Below, piece by piece: positions 1-9,000 of a DNA stretch of 64,000 nt. Source of the stretch: Methanoplanus endosymbiosus. Its GTDB lineage: Archaea; Halobacteriota; Methanomicrobia; Methanomicrobiales; Methanomicrobiaceae. Position 1 is the stretch's first letter. Each line of letters opens with the position of its first letter. The notes under the pieces are model-generated. The model made no database searches and was not told where the DNA came from. It worked only from the letters and a program-made list of their open reading frames with translations. The position numbers and the translations under genes were made by a program. The stretch covers positions 62,001 through 126,000 of the forward strand of contig NZ_CP096115.1 of the NCBI RefSeq assembly GCF_024662215.1, read 5' to 3'.

Positions 1-42
1 CATATTAAGAGGTTATTTATAATATTGTGGAAAATTTATGTT

Positions 43-1893
43 ATGCAGGATTTTAAATCGTGGACTGATGCAGGCCTTGCAGAGAGGCTGAATTCAAAAA
101 TTCCGGCAGTGATTCTGGCATCACTGCTTCTGTTATTGTTCATTCCGGGCACTGTCTCGGCATGCACCATCTTTGGTATAACGCCCGGTGCATCTGAGGA
201 CGGCTCGGTGTACGCCGGACATACCAACGATGGTGTCGGGAAAGACTGGAGAAATATTGATGATGTAACCTTAACCTACATCCCCCCGGCTGATCATAAA
301 CCCGGCGATAAAAGGCCGGTATTCTTCGATCCAAACAGCGGTTCCGATGCTGCCGGAGGAAAGGAAAGTCCGGATAAGATGACCGTTATTGGCTATATTG
401 ATCAGGTGCCGCATACCTATGGCTATTACACCAGTTCCTATGGAATGATCAATGAGAAGAATCTCATGAGCGCTGAATGCACCGACTATGCAAAGTTTGA
501 ACCGAATGCAGAGGAAGGGAAGAGAATTTTTTATTCGTCAGGACTTTCAAATGTAGCACTTGAACGATGCACAAATGCAAGGGACGCTGTTCTGCTTGTT
601 GGTGAGCTGATTGACAATTACGGCTACTATGGAACGGGTGAGACTCTCATCTTTGCTGATAGTGAGGAGGTATGGGTAATTGAGATGTGCGGAAATCCGG
701 TAGATGAAACAGGCGGACTGTGGGTTGCAAAGAAGGTTCCAAATGGTGAAATCTTTGTTGCAGGAAATGAGTTCCGGATCCGTGAGGTGGAAACAGGCAC
801 TTCTGATATGTACTACTCTGAAAATCTCTTTAAGGCTGCAGAAAAAGCCGGCTGGTGGTCACCCGCAGACGGTACTCTTGACTGGCTCTCTACTGTGAGC
901 TATGGTGAATATGCACACCCTTACTACTCTTTAATGAGAGTATGGAGGCTTGAGGACAAACTTGCACCGTCACTGAACCTCAGTCCTTATGTGGAGAATT
1001 CATATACGAAGGCGTATCCGTTCTCGGTGAAGCCCGATGAAAAGGTTGACTTTGAGACTGCACTTAATATGTTTCGGGACCACTATGAGGGAACAGAGTT
1101 CGATCTAAGGGATGGAAAAGCATCAGGGCCGTTTGAGAACCCCTACCGTTATCTCGGACCGATGGATGCACACACCAACTTCCAGAATGAATCATATCTG
1201 GATGTCCGTGCCGGTGCAAACGTAAGACCGATATCGGCAATATTCTGTGCATACAGCTATGTCGCACAGGTACGGTCCGGGCTTCCGGATGAGACCGCCG
1301 GAGTGCTCTGGTTCGGTCCGGCAGTTGCGTATGAGACGGTATATGCTCCGTTTTATGCAAACTCTGAATCTGTTTCAGATCGCTATTCAAAGGGAAGCCG
1401 CCTGAAGTACAATTATAACACGGCATACTGGACCTTTGATCTGCTCACAAACTGGGCAATGCTGAAGTATGATGCTATGATTGATGACATTCAGACTGAA
1501 CAGAAGAAGCTTGAAACAGAGTCATATGATCTGCTGATGGATACTGACAAAAAAGCAGGTGAATGCCTCTCTGCCGGAGATGAGGCCGGTGCAAAGGCTC
1601 TCATGACAAATTTCACGCTTGGAAGGGGTGATGAGATAATTAATGACTGGAAGGCACTCACCGCAACTCTTATTGTTAAGTATTCAAACGGACTTGTGAC
1701 AGATCCGGTTACTGAGGAAGTTACTGAGGGTGGTTATCCTGACTGGTGGTATGATGATACAGATTACCAGTATGGTCCAAGGGTCTATCAGCTTGATGAG
1801 TTAAGAAATACTCCGGGGTTAAACTATACAGGAAAGATTGTTTCTGTGTCAAAGGATGCCTCATTTGAGGAGATTAAAGAAGTAATTCAGTAA
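43..1893 (+). CDS. Secreted C69-family dipeptidase, copy 1
   Basis: Predicted exported N-terminal-nucleophile dipeptidase (peptidase family C69/U34), cleaving dipeptides outside the membrane. A hydrophobic signal segment (about residues 22-40) ends at VSA, directly followed by CTIFGITPGASEDGS. That Cys (residue 41 from this start) would be the catalytic N-terminal nucleophile exposed by processing, as known for the family. The body carries AGHTNDG and family-typical Trp/Tyr-rich blocks. An in-frame TTG lies 18 bases upstream, but the ATG is preferred because the downstream paralogue starts with the same MQDFK. Length (616 aa) is long for C69, as in archaeal secreted forms. It lies head-to-tail with a closely similar second copy, so a tandem duplication is inferred. 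No C-terminal anchor is visible, so the product may be released or held by partners. Family call is firm; substrate unknown. Confidence 0.88.
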   Translation: MQDFKSWTDAGLAERLNSKIPAVILASLLLLLFIPGTVSACTIFGITPGASEDGSVYAGHTNDGVGKDWRNIDDVTLTYIPPADHKPGDKRPVFFDPNSGSDAAGGKESPDKMTVIGYIDQVPHTYGYYTSSYGMINEKNLMSAECTDYAKFEPNAEEGKRIFYSSGLSNVALERCTNARDAVLLVGELIDNYGYYGTGETLIFADSEEVWVIEMCGNPVDETGGLWVAKKVPNGEIFVAGNEFRIREVETGTSDMYYSENLFKAAEKAGWWSPADGTLDWLSTVSYGEYAHPYYSLMRVWRLEDKLAPSLNLSPYVENSYTKAYPFSVKPDEKVDFETALNMFRDHYEGTEFDLRDGKASGPFENPYRYLGPMDAHTNFQNESYLDVRAGANVRPISAIFCAYSYVAQVRSGLPDETAGVLWFGPAVAYETVYAPFYANSESVSDRYSKGSRLKYNYNTAYWTFDLLTNWAMLKYDAMIDDIQTEQKKLETESYDLLMDTDKKAGECLSAGDEAGAKALMTNFTLGRGDEIINDWKALTATLIVKYSNGLVTDPVTEEVTEGGYPDWWYDDTDYQYGPRVYQLDELRNTPGLNYTGKIVSVSKDASFEEIKEVIQ

Positions 1894-1999
1894 TGGTGTC
1901 AGGATTGAAAATCATCCTGTCTGCTTAGGAGATCCTGATCTCCGTTTTAACCGGAGATTGACAGTATAATTTATACCCCAGGAAACAAAATTCATTTTT

Positions 2000-3835
2000 A
2001 TGCAGGATTTTAAAGGTGCAGGGAAGCTGAAGGCATTAATTCCGGCTGCACTTATGGTGTCATTGCTGATACTAATATTTATTCCGGGAATTGTTTCGGC
2101 GTGTACTATCATTGGTATAACTCCGGGTGCATCTGAGGACGGTTCGGTGTATGCCGGACATACTAATGATGGCATCGGAAAAGACTGGAGGAATATTTAT
2201 GATGTAGTGGTAACCTACATTCCGCCGGCAGATCATAAATCCGGTTCAGAAAGGCCGGTATTCTTTGCACCAAACAGTGGTTCCGATGCTGTTGACGGAG
2301 GAAGAAAGGACAATCTGACAAAGATGACAGTGCTTGGATACATCGATGAGGTGCCGCATACCTATGGCTATTACACCAGTTCATATGGTATGATTAATGA
2401 GAAGAACCTCATGAGTGCGGAGTGCACTGACCATGTAAAATATGAGCCCGATGCAGAGATCAATAAGAGAATATTTTACTCCTCTGATCTCTCAAATGTA
2501 GCACTTGAGCGCTGCACCAATGCAAGGGATGCAGTGCTTCTTGTTGGTGATCTTATTGACAGTTATGGCTATTATGGCACTGGAGAAACTCTTCTCTTTG
2601 CCGACAGTAAGGAGGTCTGGGTCATTGAGATGTGCGGAAATCCTGTGGGGGATACAGGTGGACTATGGGTTGCAAAGAAAGTTACAGATGGAGAGATCTT
2701 CATAGCCGGAAATGAGTTCAGGATCCGTGAAGTGAAATCGGGAACGCCCGATATGTATTACTCAGAAAACCTCTTTGATGCTACAAAGGAGGCAGGGTGG
2801 TGGGATCCTTCAGAGGGCACTTTTGACTGGCTTAAAGCCGTAAGTTACGGAGAATATGCCCATCCGTATTATTCACTTATGAGGGTATGGCGGCTTACAG
2901 ATAAACTTGCACCATCACTGAACCTGAGTCCCTATGTTGAAAATTCATATACGAAAGCTTATCCATTCTCCTTTAAGCCTGATGAAAAGGTGGACTTTGA
3001 AACTGCCCTGAATATATTCAGAGACCACTACGAAGGAACGGAATTTGACCTTACCAAAGGGAAAGCCGCAGGGCCGTTTGGCAACCCCTACCGGTATGTT
3101 GGCCCGGTGGATTCCCATAGGGCTTTCCAGAATGAAACATCAATGGAAATACGCCCCGGTGCAAATGTAAGGCCTGTATCTGCAATATTCTGTTCTTTTA
3201 GTTATATTGCCCAGATCAGAACCAACCTTCCGGATGAGACTGCCGGAATTCTCTGGTTTGGTCCGGCTGTCCCCTCTGAGACTGTTTATGCACCGATATA
3301 TGCAAATTCGGGCAATGTTTCACCTTCATACTCAGAAGGCAGTCGTATGAATTATAATTATGATATGGCATACTGGACCTTTGATCTGCTCACTAACTGG
3401 GCAATGCTGAAATACAATGCTATGATCGGTGATATACAGGATGAGCAGAGGTCACTTGAGGAAGGTTCGTACAGTATGCTCCGGCAGACAGATGCAAAAG
3501 CTGCTGAATTCCTAAACAAAGGAGATTATAATGGTGCAAAAGCAGTTATGACCAATTTCACAGTTCAGAGAGGCGATGAGATCATTAATGAATGGAAGGC
3601 ACTCACCGGCACTTTGATTGTGAAGTATTCAAACGGACTTGTGACAGATCCGGTAACAGAAGAAGTGACTGAGAGTGGTTATCCTGACTGGTGGTATGAT
3701 GATACAGATTACCAGTATGGGCCAAGGGTCTATCAGCTTGATGAACTGAGGGAAACTCCGGGGCTCAACTACACGGGAAAGATTGTTTCTGTGCCAAAGG
3801 ATGCCTCATTTGAGGAGATTAAAGAGGTAATTTAA
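2000..3835 (+). CDS. Secreted C69-family dipeptidase, copy 2
   Basis: Tandem paralogue of the preceding gene, 107 bases downstream on the same strand. The signal segment (about residues 14-32) ends in VSA, followed by the candidate catalytic Cys35 in ACTIIGITPGAS. The two proteins are nearly colinear to the C-terminus (shared YPDWWYDDTDYQYGPRVYQL tail), with differences spread along the length. This fits an older duplication rather than a recent copy. Both keep the nucleophile, so both look active. A run of seven T follows the stop at about 3842-3848 and may end transcription. Having two copies may reflect gene dosage or slightly different dipeptide preference; that is inference. Confidence 0.88.
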   Translation: MQDFKGAGKLKALIPAALMVSLLILIFIPGIVSACTIIGITPGASEDGSVYAGHTNDGIGKDWRNIYDVVVTYIPPADHKSGSERPVFFAPNSGSDAVDGGRKDNLTKMTVLGYIDEVPHTYGYYTSSYGMINEKNLMSAECTDHVKYEPDAEINKRIFYSSDLSNVALERCTNARDAVLLVGDLIDSYGYYGTGETLLFADSKEVWVIEMCGNPVGDTGGLWVAKKVTDGEIFIAGNEFRIREVKSGTPDMYYSENLFDATKEAGWWDPSEGTFDWLKAVSYGEYAHPYYSLMRVWRLTDKLAPSLNLSPYVENSYTKAYPFSFKPDEKVDFETALNIFRDHYEGTEFDLTKGKAAGPFGNPYRYVGPVDSHRAFQNETSMEIRPGANVRPVSAIFCSFSYIAQIRTNLPDETAGILWFGPAVPSETVYAPIYANSGNVSPSYSEGSRMNYNYDMAYWTFDLLTNWAMLKYNAMIGDIQDEQRSLEEGSYSMLRQTDAKAAEFLNKGDYNGAKAVMTNFTVQRGDEIINEWKALTGTLIVKYSNGLVTDPVTEEVTESGYPDWWYDDTDYQYGPRVYQLDELRETPGLNYTGKIVSVPKDASFEEIKEVI

Positions 3836-3953
3836 TCTTCCTGTTTTTTTGACAGTAAAAATCTGAATTCATTTTTTTCAGACAAACAAATAAGTTTAAG
3901 CTTTCCCGGATGAAATCATTTCAAAGCAGATTGAAATGGATTTGTGATTTATT

Positions 3954-4784
3954 ATGGAAATGGAATTAATATACATACTTGCACTTCTCTTCACCGGAAT
4001 TATAGTCGGATTTGCCGGCGGGCTATTGGGAGTCGGCGGATGCTTCATTATGATCCCGGTGCAGTACTGGGTGCTTACATCAATGGGCTATGACCCTCAG
4101 ATCTCAATACTTGTGGCATTCGGGACAAATCTTGCAGTCGTTTTGCCGACTGCACTTTCCGGAGCATACGGACATAACAAAAAAGGTGCTGTTATGTGGA
4201 ATGCCGCAGTCACAATGGGTATTGCCGGATTTTTTGGTGCAATAATCGGGGGGTATATCGCAACCCTGATTCCGGGCGACTACCTGAAAGTTATCTTTGG
4301 TGTTGTAATACTTCTCAGTGCTGTAAGAATGCTCACCGCAAAACCGCCAAAGCTAGATAAAAGTCCGGTGAATGACACTCTTACATTTCTGCTGTGGGGA
4401 ATTCCAATCGGGCTTTTGTCCGGAATTATCGGCATAGGCGGAGGTGTTGTGCTTATTCCTGTAATGGTGCTTGCCCTTCACTTTAAGATGCACAGTGCTG
4501 TCGGGACATCCACAGCTCTCATGGCATTTACCGCACTTGGCGGAACGATTGCATATGTTATAAACGGATTTGGAGTTATTGGGCTTCCGGAATATTCCTT
4601 AGGTTATCTAAATCTTCTGCAATGGATTCTGCTTGCAGTTCCCAGTGTTATTATGGCACAGGTGGGTGTCCGGGTTGCACATAAACTGCCTGCAAAGCAG
4701 CTTAAATATGTATTTATAGCTGTGATGATCTATATGGGGCTTAAAATGGCCGGAGTCTTCACATTTCTGGGACTTCCGTTATAA
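3954..4784 (+). CDS. TauE/SafE-family membrane anion exporter, copy 1
   Basis: Integral membrane protein of 276 aa with about eight hydrophobic segments and the two internal DUF81/TauE repeats. The repeat signatures are GLLGVGGCFIMIPVQYW near residue 23 and GIIGIGGGVVLIPVMV near residue 157. The family moves sulfite, sulfoacetate or other organosulfur anions across the membrane. The third Gly of the first glycine-rich motif is Cys here, whereas the second copy (7946-8776) has the usual Gly. Colinear identity and similar upstream T-rich and GAAATCATTT sequences show that the two transporter genes are duplicates now separated by an insertion sequence. A sulfur-anion substrate is suggested by the sulfite-reductase-like gene at 10248 but not shown. 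Confidence 0.85.
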   Translation: MEMELIYILALLFTGIIVGFAGGLLGVGGCFIMIPVQYWVLTSMGYDPQISILVAFGTNLAVVLPTALSGAYGHNKKGAVMWNAAVTMGIAGFFGAIIGGYIATLIPGDYLKVIFGVVILLSAVRMLTAKPPKLDKSPVNDTLTFLLWGIPIGLLSGIIGIGGGVVLIPVMVLALHFKMHSAVGTSTALMAFTALGGTIAYVINGFGVIGLPEYSLGYLNLLQWILLAVPSVIMAQVGVRVAHKLPAKQLKYVFIAVMIYMGLKMAGVFTFLGLPL

Positions 4785-4793
4785 TGTGAACTA

Positions 4794-4816
4794 CCTCTGG
4801 GCTAAAGACCCAGAGG
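4794..4816. repeat. Right-end hairpin of the IS605-type element
   Basis: Perfect 8-bp inverted repeat CCTCTGGG/CCCAGAGG around the loop CTAAAGA. It lies about 75 bases beyond the tnpB stop, and its loop matches the hairpin at 7780-7806. In intact elements the minus-strand RNA from the tnpB 3' end through this region would be the guide (omega) RNA. Whether it is transcribed here is unknown. Confidence 0.65.
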
Positions 4817-4890
4817 CTTCCTGCTTCATACCCCAAACCATTGTTCGTAAGTCCACAGGCCCTTCCCCTTGTTCCAAGGGTGCAAAGATA

Positions 4891-5231
4891 TTATATTCCA
4901 ATTAGATTCTGTCTATCTAAAGCAAACTTCTTGATATTTATTGCGGCATTAATATCCCGGTCATGATGTATCCCACAATCCGGACAAATCCAGTCTCTAT
5001 CAGATAAAGTCAAATCACGGTTGTAATACCCACATTCACTACAGATTTTTGTAGATGGTTCAAATTGTCCAATCCGTAAGATAGTTTTACCTTGTTTTTG
5101 TGCTTTATATTCCAATTGAGTAACAAATGAACTCCATGATGCATCAGCAATATGTTGTGCCAATTTATGATTTTTTAGCATCCCTTCAACATTCAAAGTT
5201 TCCAGTGCAATTGCCTGGTTCTCGCATACTA
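4891..5231 (-). pseudogene. tnpB: TnpB C-terminal fragment (RuvC end and zinc finger)
   Basis: C-terminal third of an IS605-group TnpB, an RNA-guided nuclease. It carries the RuvC Glu region (ALETLNVEGM), a four-Cys zinc finger (CSECG and CPDCG), and the final RuvC Asp in HHDRDINAAINI. The reading frame continues upstream to 5231, where the IS1634-like element joins. Joining it to 6915-7708 through one copy of ATCTAA gives HKLSFRLVCENQ in frame, the expected TnpB sequence at that point. The fragment has no start of its own and is not expected to act alone. Confidence 0.85.
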
Positions 5232-5237
5232 ATCTAA

Positions 5238-6914
5238 CCTAAGTTTGACACTTGAGCCAAATAAATTTTGATGGTATCACCTATCTCAATCAAAATTTTT
5301 CCAAATTATTGTCAGAAGATCCTATTTGACAGTTAAGGATTTTTGTGATCTCAAATCATGAAACTGCCCAATTTAGCCTTAGAATCATAGTGTTTATTCC
5401 ATCAAAGTTTGAGTAAACGTACTTTTTTGTCTTCCTTTCCCATGAATCAACGGTAACTGTCAAATTCGATAGTGATTTTTTGATGAACTTTGTTGAAGTA
5501 TGCTTAAGATCTGAAATTTCATGCCTTAGCAGTGAGATGAATAGCTGAGTTATAAATCCAATAATTAAAGCCCCGTAAATGCTCTCATCCGTCCATACTC
5601 TTAACGGTTTTATTTCAATATCATTCTTTAAGGAGTGAAATATTTTCTCAATGCTGTCCTTTTTACGGTATGTCCGGAGAGCCTCATTCAGTGTCAAATT
5701 CTTACTGGATTTTAGGCAGAAAAAACCTTCTCTACCATTTATGAATTTATCTTCAAGCAGCTTTACAGCCTCATCTTCTGAGAGTTCAATGAGTTTTGTC
5801 TGAAGAGAATAATCCACATCCACAAGAAGGTTGTTAATACGGAATTTCTTTGGGAGTTGTTTATCATCATCCAGGCTTTTTTGTATTGCCTTTGCTTCTT
5901 CTATTTGCCTCTTAACTTTTCGCGCTCGTGATTTTAGCTGCTTTTTTTGAAGTTCTTTTGAAAATATGAGATAATTGGTGGAGCTTGGTTTTTCTATTTT
6001 AATCCCACGAATGCCTGATTCTTCATCAATAATCTCAGGATTTAATTCCTCAAATACTGCGATTAATTTATCATCACTTTTATTCAGCTTCTTTGCAGTC
6101 AGATAGTGCATATTATCGGCACGAACCATTGCTGTATTGGTTACACTATTTGCTCCTTTATCAAATATTACAAGAGAATCCTTTTTTAACCTCTTATTCA
6201 CCTGTAAATACGTTTTTTCAAAATGAGTTTGATCGTTGATATTCCCAGGTTCAACTGTAAGGCCAATTGGAATGTTTATAGGAGAAGATAATTCACTAAC
6301 ACCAACAGTAATCTGTTTTTTATCGGGCCTGTGATCCCGACTATAGCCATGTTTCCCAAGAGGGGCTTTGTCTCCATGAAGGATTATACTTGTCCAGTCC
6401 ATATTGATATCAGTGTGCTCAAAATTATACAGTTTAAAGATAAAGTCCTGAATGTCGGAAATTATCTCATATCTGTTCATTCCGATTATTGTGAGAACGC
6501 GATATAATGTTCTTTCTGTAAATTCATCCAAATGATACAATTCGAGAATTTCACTCTGATTTATCCAGCTATGCCCTCTTTTTATGCTAAAATTATCAGA
6601 TAACTTATAGCTTATAAGTGCCCTGAGCAATTTGTTGATATCAATCCCTTTCTTTTTATGCTTTCCAAATATTTCTTCAAAATTTAGAAATTCGTACATT
6701 CTGTCTACAAATTTAATGGTCCCAATAGGAAAGGATATATTCTGGTTGGGAACAATATCATGGGTTCTTAGTTTTGTTTGCATATGCATTACTCAGCAAT
6801 AACTAAGAACATCTAAACTTATTTTAATTGCCAAATTTTGGCGTGAATTGACATAATATTCTTTTTTATAGGATTTTTTTAGAATTGGGCAGAGCCTTAA
6901 CTGTCAAACTTAGG
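5238..6914 (-). mobile_element. IS1634-like insertion sequence (1677 bp) inside tnpB
   Basis: The ends are inverted repeats: CCTAAGTTTGACA at 5238-5250 and its exact complement TGTCAAACTTAGG at 6902-6914, with weaker matching inward. A direct target duplication, ATCTAA, occurs at 5232-5237 and 6915-6920. One transposase gene on the minus strand fills most of it. Size, a single DDE gene and a 6-bp duplication fit the IS1634 group of the IS4 superfamily. The perfect ends and duplication suggest a recent insertion. It sits in a copy of tnpB that also has a frameshift. Confidence 0.92.
5356..6789 (-). CDS. IS1634-like DDE transposase
   Basis: A 477-residue transposase that cuts and joins the ends of its own element. 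Candidate catalytic acidic residues are the Asp in DINMDWTSIILHG (near residue 131), the Asp in SLVIFDKGANS (near residue 210) and a Glu in KKDSIEKIFHSLKND (near residue 385). A hydrophobic stretch follows at GALIIGFITQLF, as is common in IS4-superfamily proteins. It starts at ATG, about 125 bases inside the element's end. No frameshift or stop is visible, so the transposase is probably functional. The exact ISfinder subgroup was not checked. Confidence 0.85.
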   Translation of the reverse strand: MHMQTKLRTHDIVPNQNISFPIGTIKFVDRMYEFLNFEEIFGKHKKKGIDINKLLRALISYKLSDNFSIKRGHSWINQSEILELYHLDEFTERTLYRVLTIIGMNRYEIISDIQDFIFKLYNFEHTDINMDWTSIILHGDKAPLGKHGYSRDHRPDKKQITVGVSELSSPINIPIGLTVEPGNINDQTHFEKTYLQVNKRLKKDSLVIFDKGANSVTNTAMVRADNMHYLTAKKLNKSDDKLIAVFEELNPEIIDEESGIRGIKIEKPSSTNYLIFSKELQKKQLKSRARKVKRQIEEAKAIQKSLDDDKQLPKKFRINNLLVDVDYSLQTKLIELSEDEAVKLLEDKFINGREGFFCLKSSKNLTLNEALRTYRKKDSIEKIFHSLKNDIEIKPLRVWTDESIYGALIIGFITQLFISLLRHEISDLKHTSTKFIKKSLSNLTVTVDSWERKTKKYVYSNFDGINTMILRLNWAVS

Positions 6915-7708
6915 ATCTAAAAGAGAGTTTGTGCTGGAAATCGCTTCTTTGATTGTGAATTTTTTCATGAATTTTTGCTACTGCATTTTTTGCTTTATTT
7001 CTGTTGTTAGAACCTTTTTGTTTTCTACTCAATCGTTTTTGCAACACTTTCATTCGGAGAAGTGACTGTTTCAAATATCGGGGATTGTCAATCTTTTCCC
7101 CATTGGAAAGTATTGCAAAATCTTTGATACCTACATCAACACCCACGGTTGTATTTACATCAAAATATTGTGCAGGAGGTTGTTCCTGTCCATCATCTAT
7201 CAGAATACTAATGAAAAATTTGCCCGTTGAGGTGACTGACACTGTTGCAGTTTTTCCGGGCTCCTTCATATTTCCTGTGTAATTTTGTTTTAACCCATCC
7301 AATTTTAGGTAATTTAATTTTATGAGTATCAAAATTCACAATATAATGTTGTGGAACTGAAAATGACTGCACTGGATTTTTTCGGGATTTGAATTTTGGA
7401 AATCCTTTCTTTTCCCGGAAGAAACGAGTAAATGCATTCTCAGGATTTAACAATGCACTCTGTATTGATTGCGAATTAACATCTTTCATCCAATCATGCT
7501 CTGATTTCAAATCAGGTAGCATTTTTTGTAATGCAAATCTCGATATTGATTTTCCATCTGTTTCATAAGTTCGGATCTTATTTTCCAGACCCCAATTGTA
7601 GATAAACCTACAGGCACCGAAATGCTGAAAGAACATTTTCTCCTGTTCTTTGTTAGGATAGATTCGGTATTTGTAGGCTCTCAACATATATATCTGGTTT
7701 GATTTCAA
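6915..7708 (-). pseudogene. tnpB: TnpB N-terminal fragment with frameshift
   Basis: N-terminal two thirds of an IS605-group TnpB. It begins MKSNQIYMLRAYKYRIYPNK, the family's typical start, and includes the first RuvC Asp in VGVDVGIKDFAI. The frame is open from 7708 to about 7258. The continuation (KTATVSVTSTGKFFISI onwards) is in another frame, so a single-base indel lies in the stretch around 7245-7262. The second frame then runs to the IS junction at 6915. Total reconstructed length with the fragment at 4891-5231 is about 377 aa, normal for TnpB. All three RuvC acids survive, but in broken pieces. Confidence 0.85.
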
Positions 7709-7779
7709 CCCCCCATATATTTTTTGGTAAAACTACAATTACGAAATATATATATGAGAACAAAGATGATGTCGCTTAC

Positions 7780-7806
7780 ATCCCCTTGGCTAAAGACCAA
7801 GGGGAT
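7780..7806. repeat. Left-end hairpin of the IS605-type element
   Basis: Perfect 10-bp inverted repeat ATCCCCTTGG/CCAAGGGGAT with loop CTAAAGA, 72 bases upstream of the tnpB start codon on the minus strand. The loop and stem base (GG..CC) match the hairpin at 4794-4816, and the reverse complement resembles the solitary copy at 50247-50278. Confidence 0.65.
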
Positions 7807-7945
7807 TTACGCTAAATTTTTAAATTCATCTTTTTTTAACTGACTGAATTCCTTTTTTTTACAAAATGATAATTATATGAATATGTTTAACTCTGTCTGA
7901 CTGAAATCATTTTAGACGTGGCTGAAGTGATGTTGTGGTAATATA

Positions 7946-8776
7946 ATGGAAATGGAATTAATTTACATACTTATACTTCTCTTCACCGGAATTATAGTTG
8001 GATTTGCCAGTGGTCTTTTAGGGGTTGGCGGTGGTTTCATCATGGTCCCGGTGCAGTACTGGGTTTTAACATCAATGGGCTATGATCCACAGATCTCAAT
8101 ACTTGTTACATTCGGGACTAATATTGCAGTTGTGCTGCCGACTGCCATATCCGGGGCGTACGGGCATAATAAAAGGGGGACTGTAGTATGGAATGCAGCA
8201 CTTATTATGGGTATTACAGGATTTTTCAGTGCTATTGCCGGAGGATATGCTGCAACTCTGGTTCCGGGTGAATGGCTCAAAGTGATCTTTGGTGCTGTAA
8301 TTCTTATCAGTGCTGCAAGAATGCTGACTGCAAGACCGCCCGGAGTGGATAAACCAGTCGTGAACAACACCCTCATGTACATCATCTGCGGAATTCCTAT
8401 TGGTTTTATCTCCGGAATGATTGGTATAGGCGGAGGTGTTGTGCTTATTCCGGTGATGATTTATGTACTCCATTTTAAAATTCTCAATGCCATCGGGACA
8501 TCAACTGCACTTATGGTATTTTCAGCATTTGGAGGAACAATTGCATATATTATGAACGGACTTTCTGCTGCCGGGCTTCCTGAATATTCCTTTGGTTATG
8601 TAAACCTTCTTCAGTGGGTTCTTCTTGCAGTTCCTGGTATTATTATGGCTCAGTCAGGTGTCCGTGTTGCCCATAAACTGCCGGCAAAGCAGTTAAAGTA
8701 TGTCTTCATCGCCGTTATGATCTATATGGGGCTGAAGATGTCAGGAGTCTTTACATTTTTTGGGCTTCTTTTATAA
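7946..8776 (+). CDS. TauE/SafE-family membrane anion exporter, copy 2
   Basis: A 276-aa membrane protein, colinear with the product of 3954-4784 and beginning with the same MEMELIYIL. Both TauE/DUF81 repeats are present (GLLGVGGGFIMVPVQYW and GMIGIGGGVVLIPVMI), and the first keeps the standard GGG where copy 1 has GGC. Predicted role: proton-linked or facilitated export of sulfite-like or organosulfur anions; substrate unproven. The leader resembles that of copy 1, so the duplication probably included the promoter. The genes may once have been adjacent before the IS605-type element entered. Confidence 0.85.
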   Translation: MEMELIYILILLFTGIIVGFASGLLGVGGGFIMVPVQYWVLTSMGYDPQISILVTFGTNIAVVLPTAISGAYGHNKRGTVVWNAALIMGITGFFSAIAGGYAATLVPGEWLKVIFGAVILISAARMLTARPPGVDKPVVNNTLMYIICGIPIGFISGMIGIGGGVVLIPVMIYVLHFKILNAIGTSTALMVFSAFGGTIAYIMNGLSAAGLPEYSFGYVNLLQWVLLAVPGIIMAQSGVRVAHKLPAKQLKYVFIAVMIYMGLKMSGVFTFFGLLL

Positions 8777-9000
8777 AAATGGTTTTTACGCTATTTAAGG
8801 CCGGAAAAAAGCAACTTTCTATTTTTGCCTTAATGTCTCTGTTTGTCTCTTAAGTACTGTATTTTATCTTTAACTGCTGATATTTCAGAGTACAGATATG
8901 TCAGGGATGTAAATGAAATATTTTTTCTTATTGTAACTTGTTAGTAATGTTACTTCTAATCTGAGCCGGATGAATTATCCGGAAAATAAGGGATTGTAAT

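Larger units (their letters stand above)
4794..7806 (-). mobile_element. Degenerate IS200/IS605-type element with tnpB, invaded by a second IS
   Basis: A minus-strand TnpB gene lies between two subterminal hairpins with the same core. One is 4794-4816 beyond the tnpB 3' end (CCTCTGGG, loop CTAAAGA, CCCAGAGG). The other is 7780-7806 beyond its 5' end (ATCCCCTTGG, loop CTAAAGA, CCAAGGGGAT). Hairpins of this sort are known ends of IS605-group elements. No tnpA transposase is present, so it would have depended on another element. TnpB is inactivated twice: by a frameshift near 7250 and by an IS1634-like insertion at 5238-6914. The element sits between the two TauE paralogues. Exact cleavage sites were not defined. 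Confidence 0.7.

Noticed and set aside
25-42. TTG start of the first dipeptidase
   Set aside because: Adds six residues absent from the paralogue, and the ATG at 43 aligns exactly with the paralogue's start.
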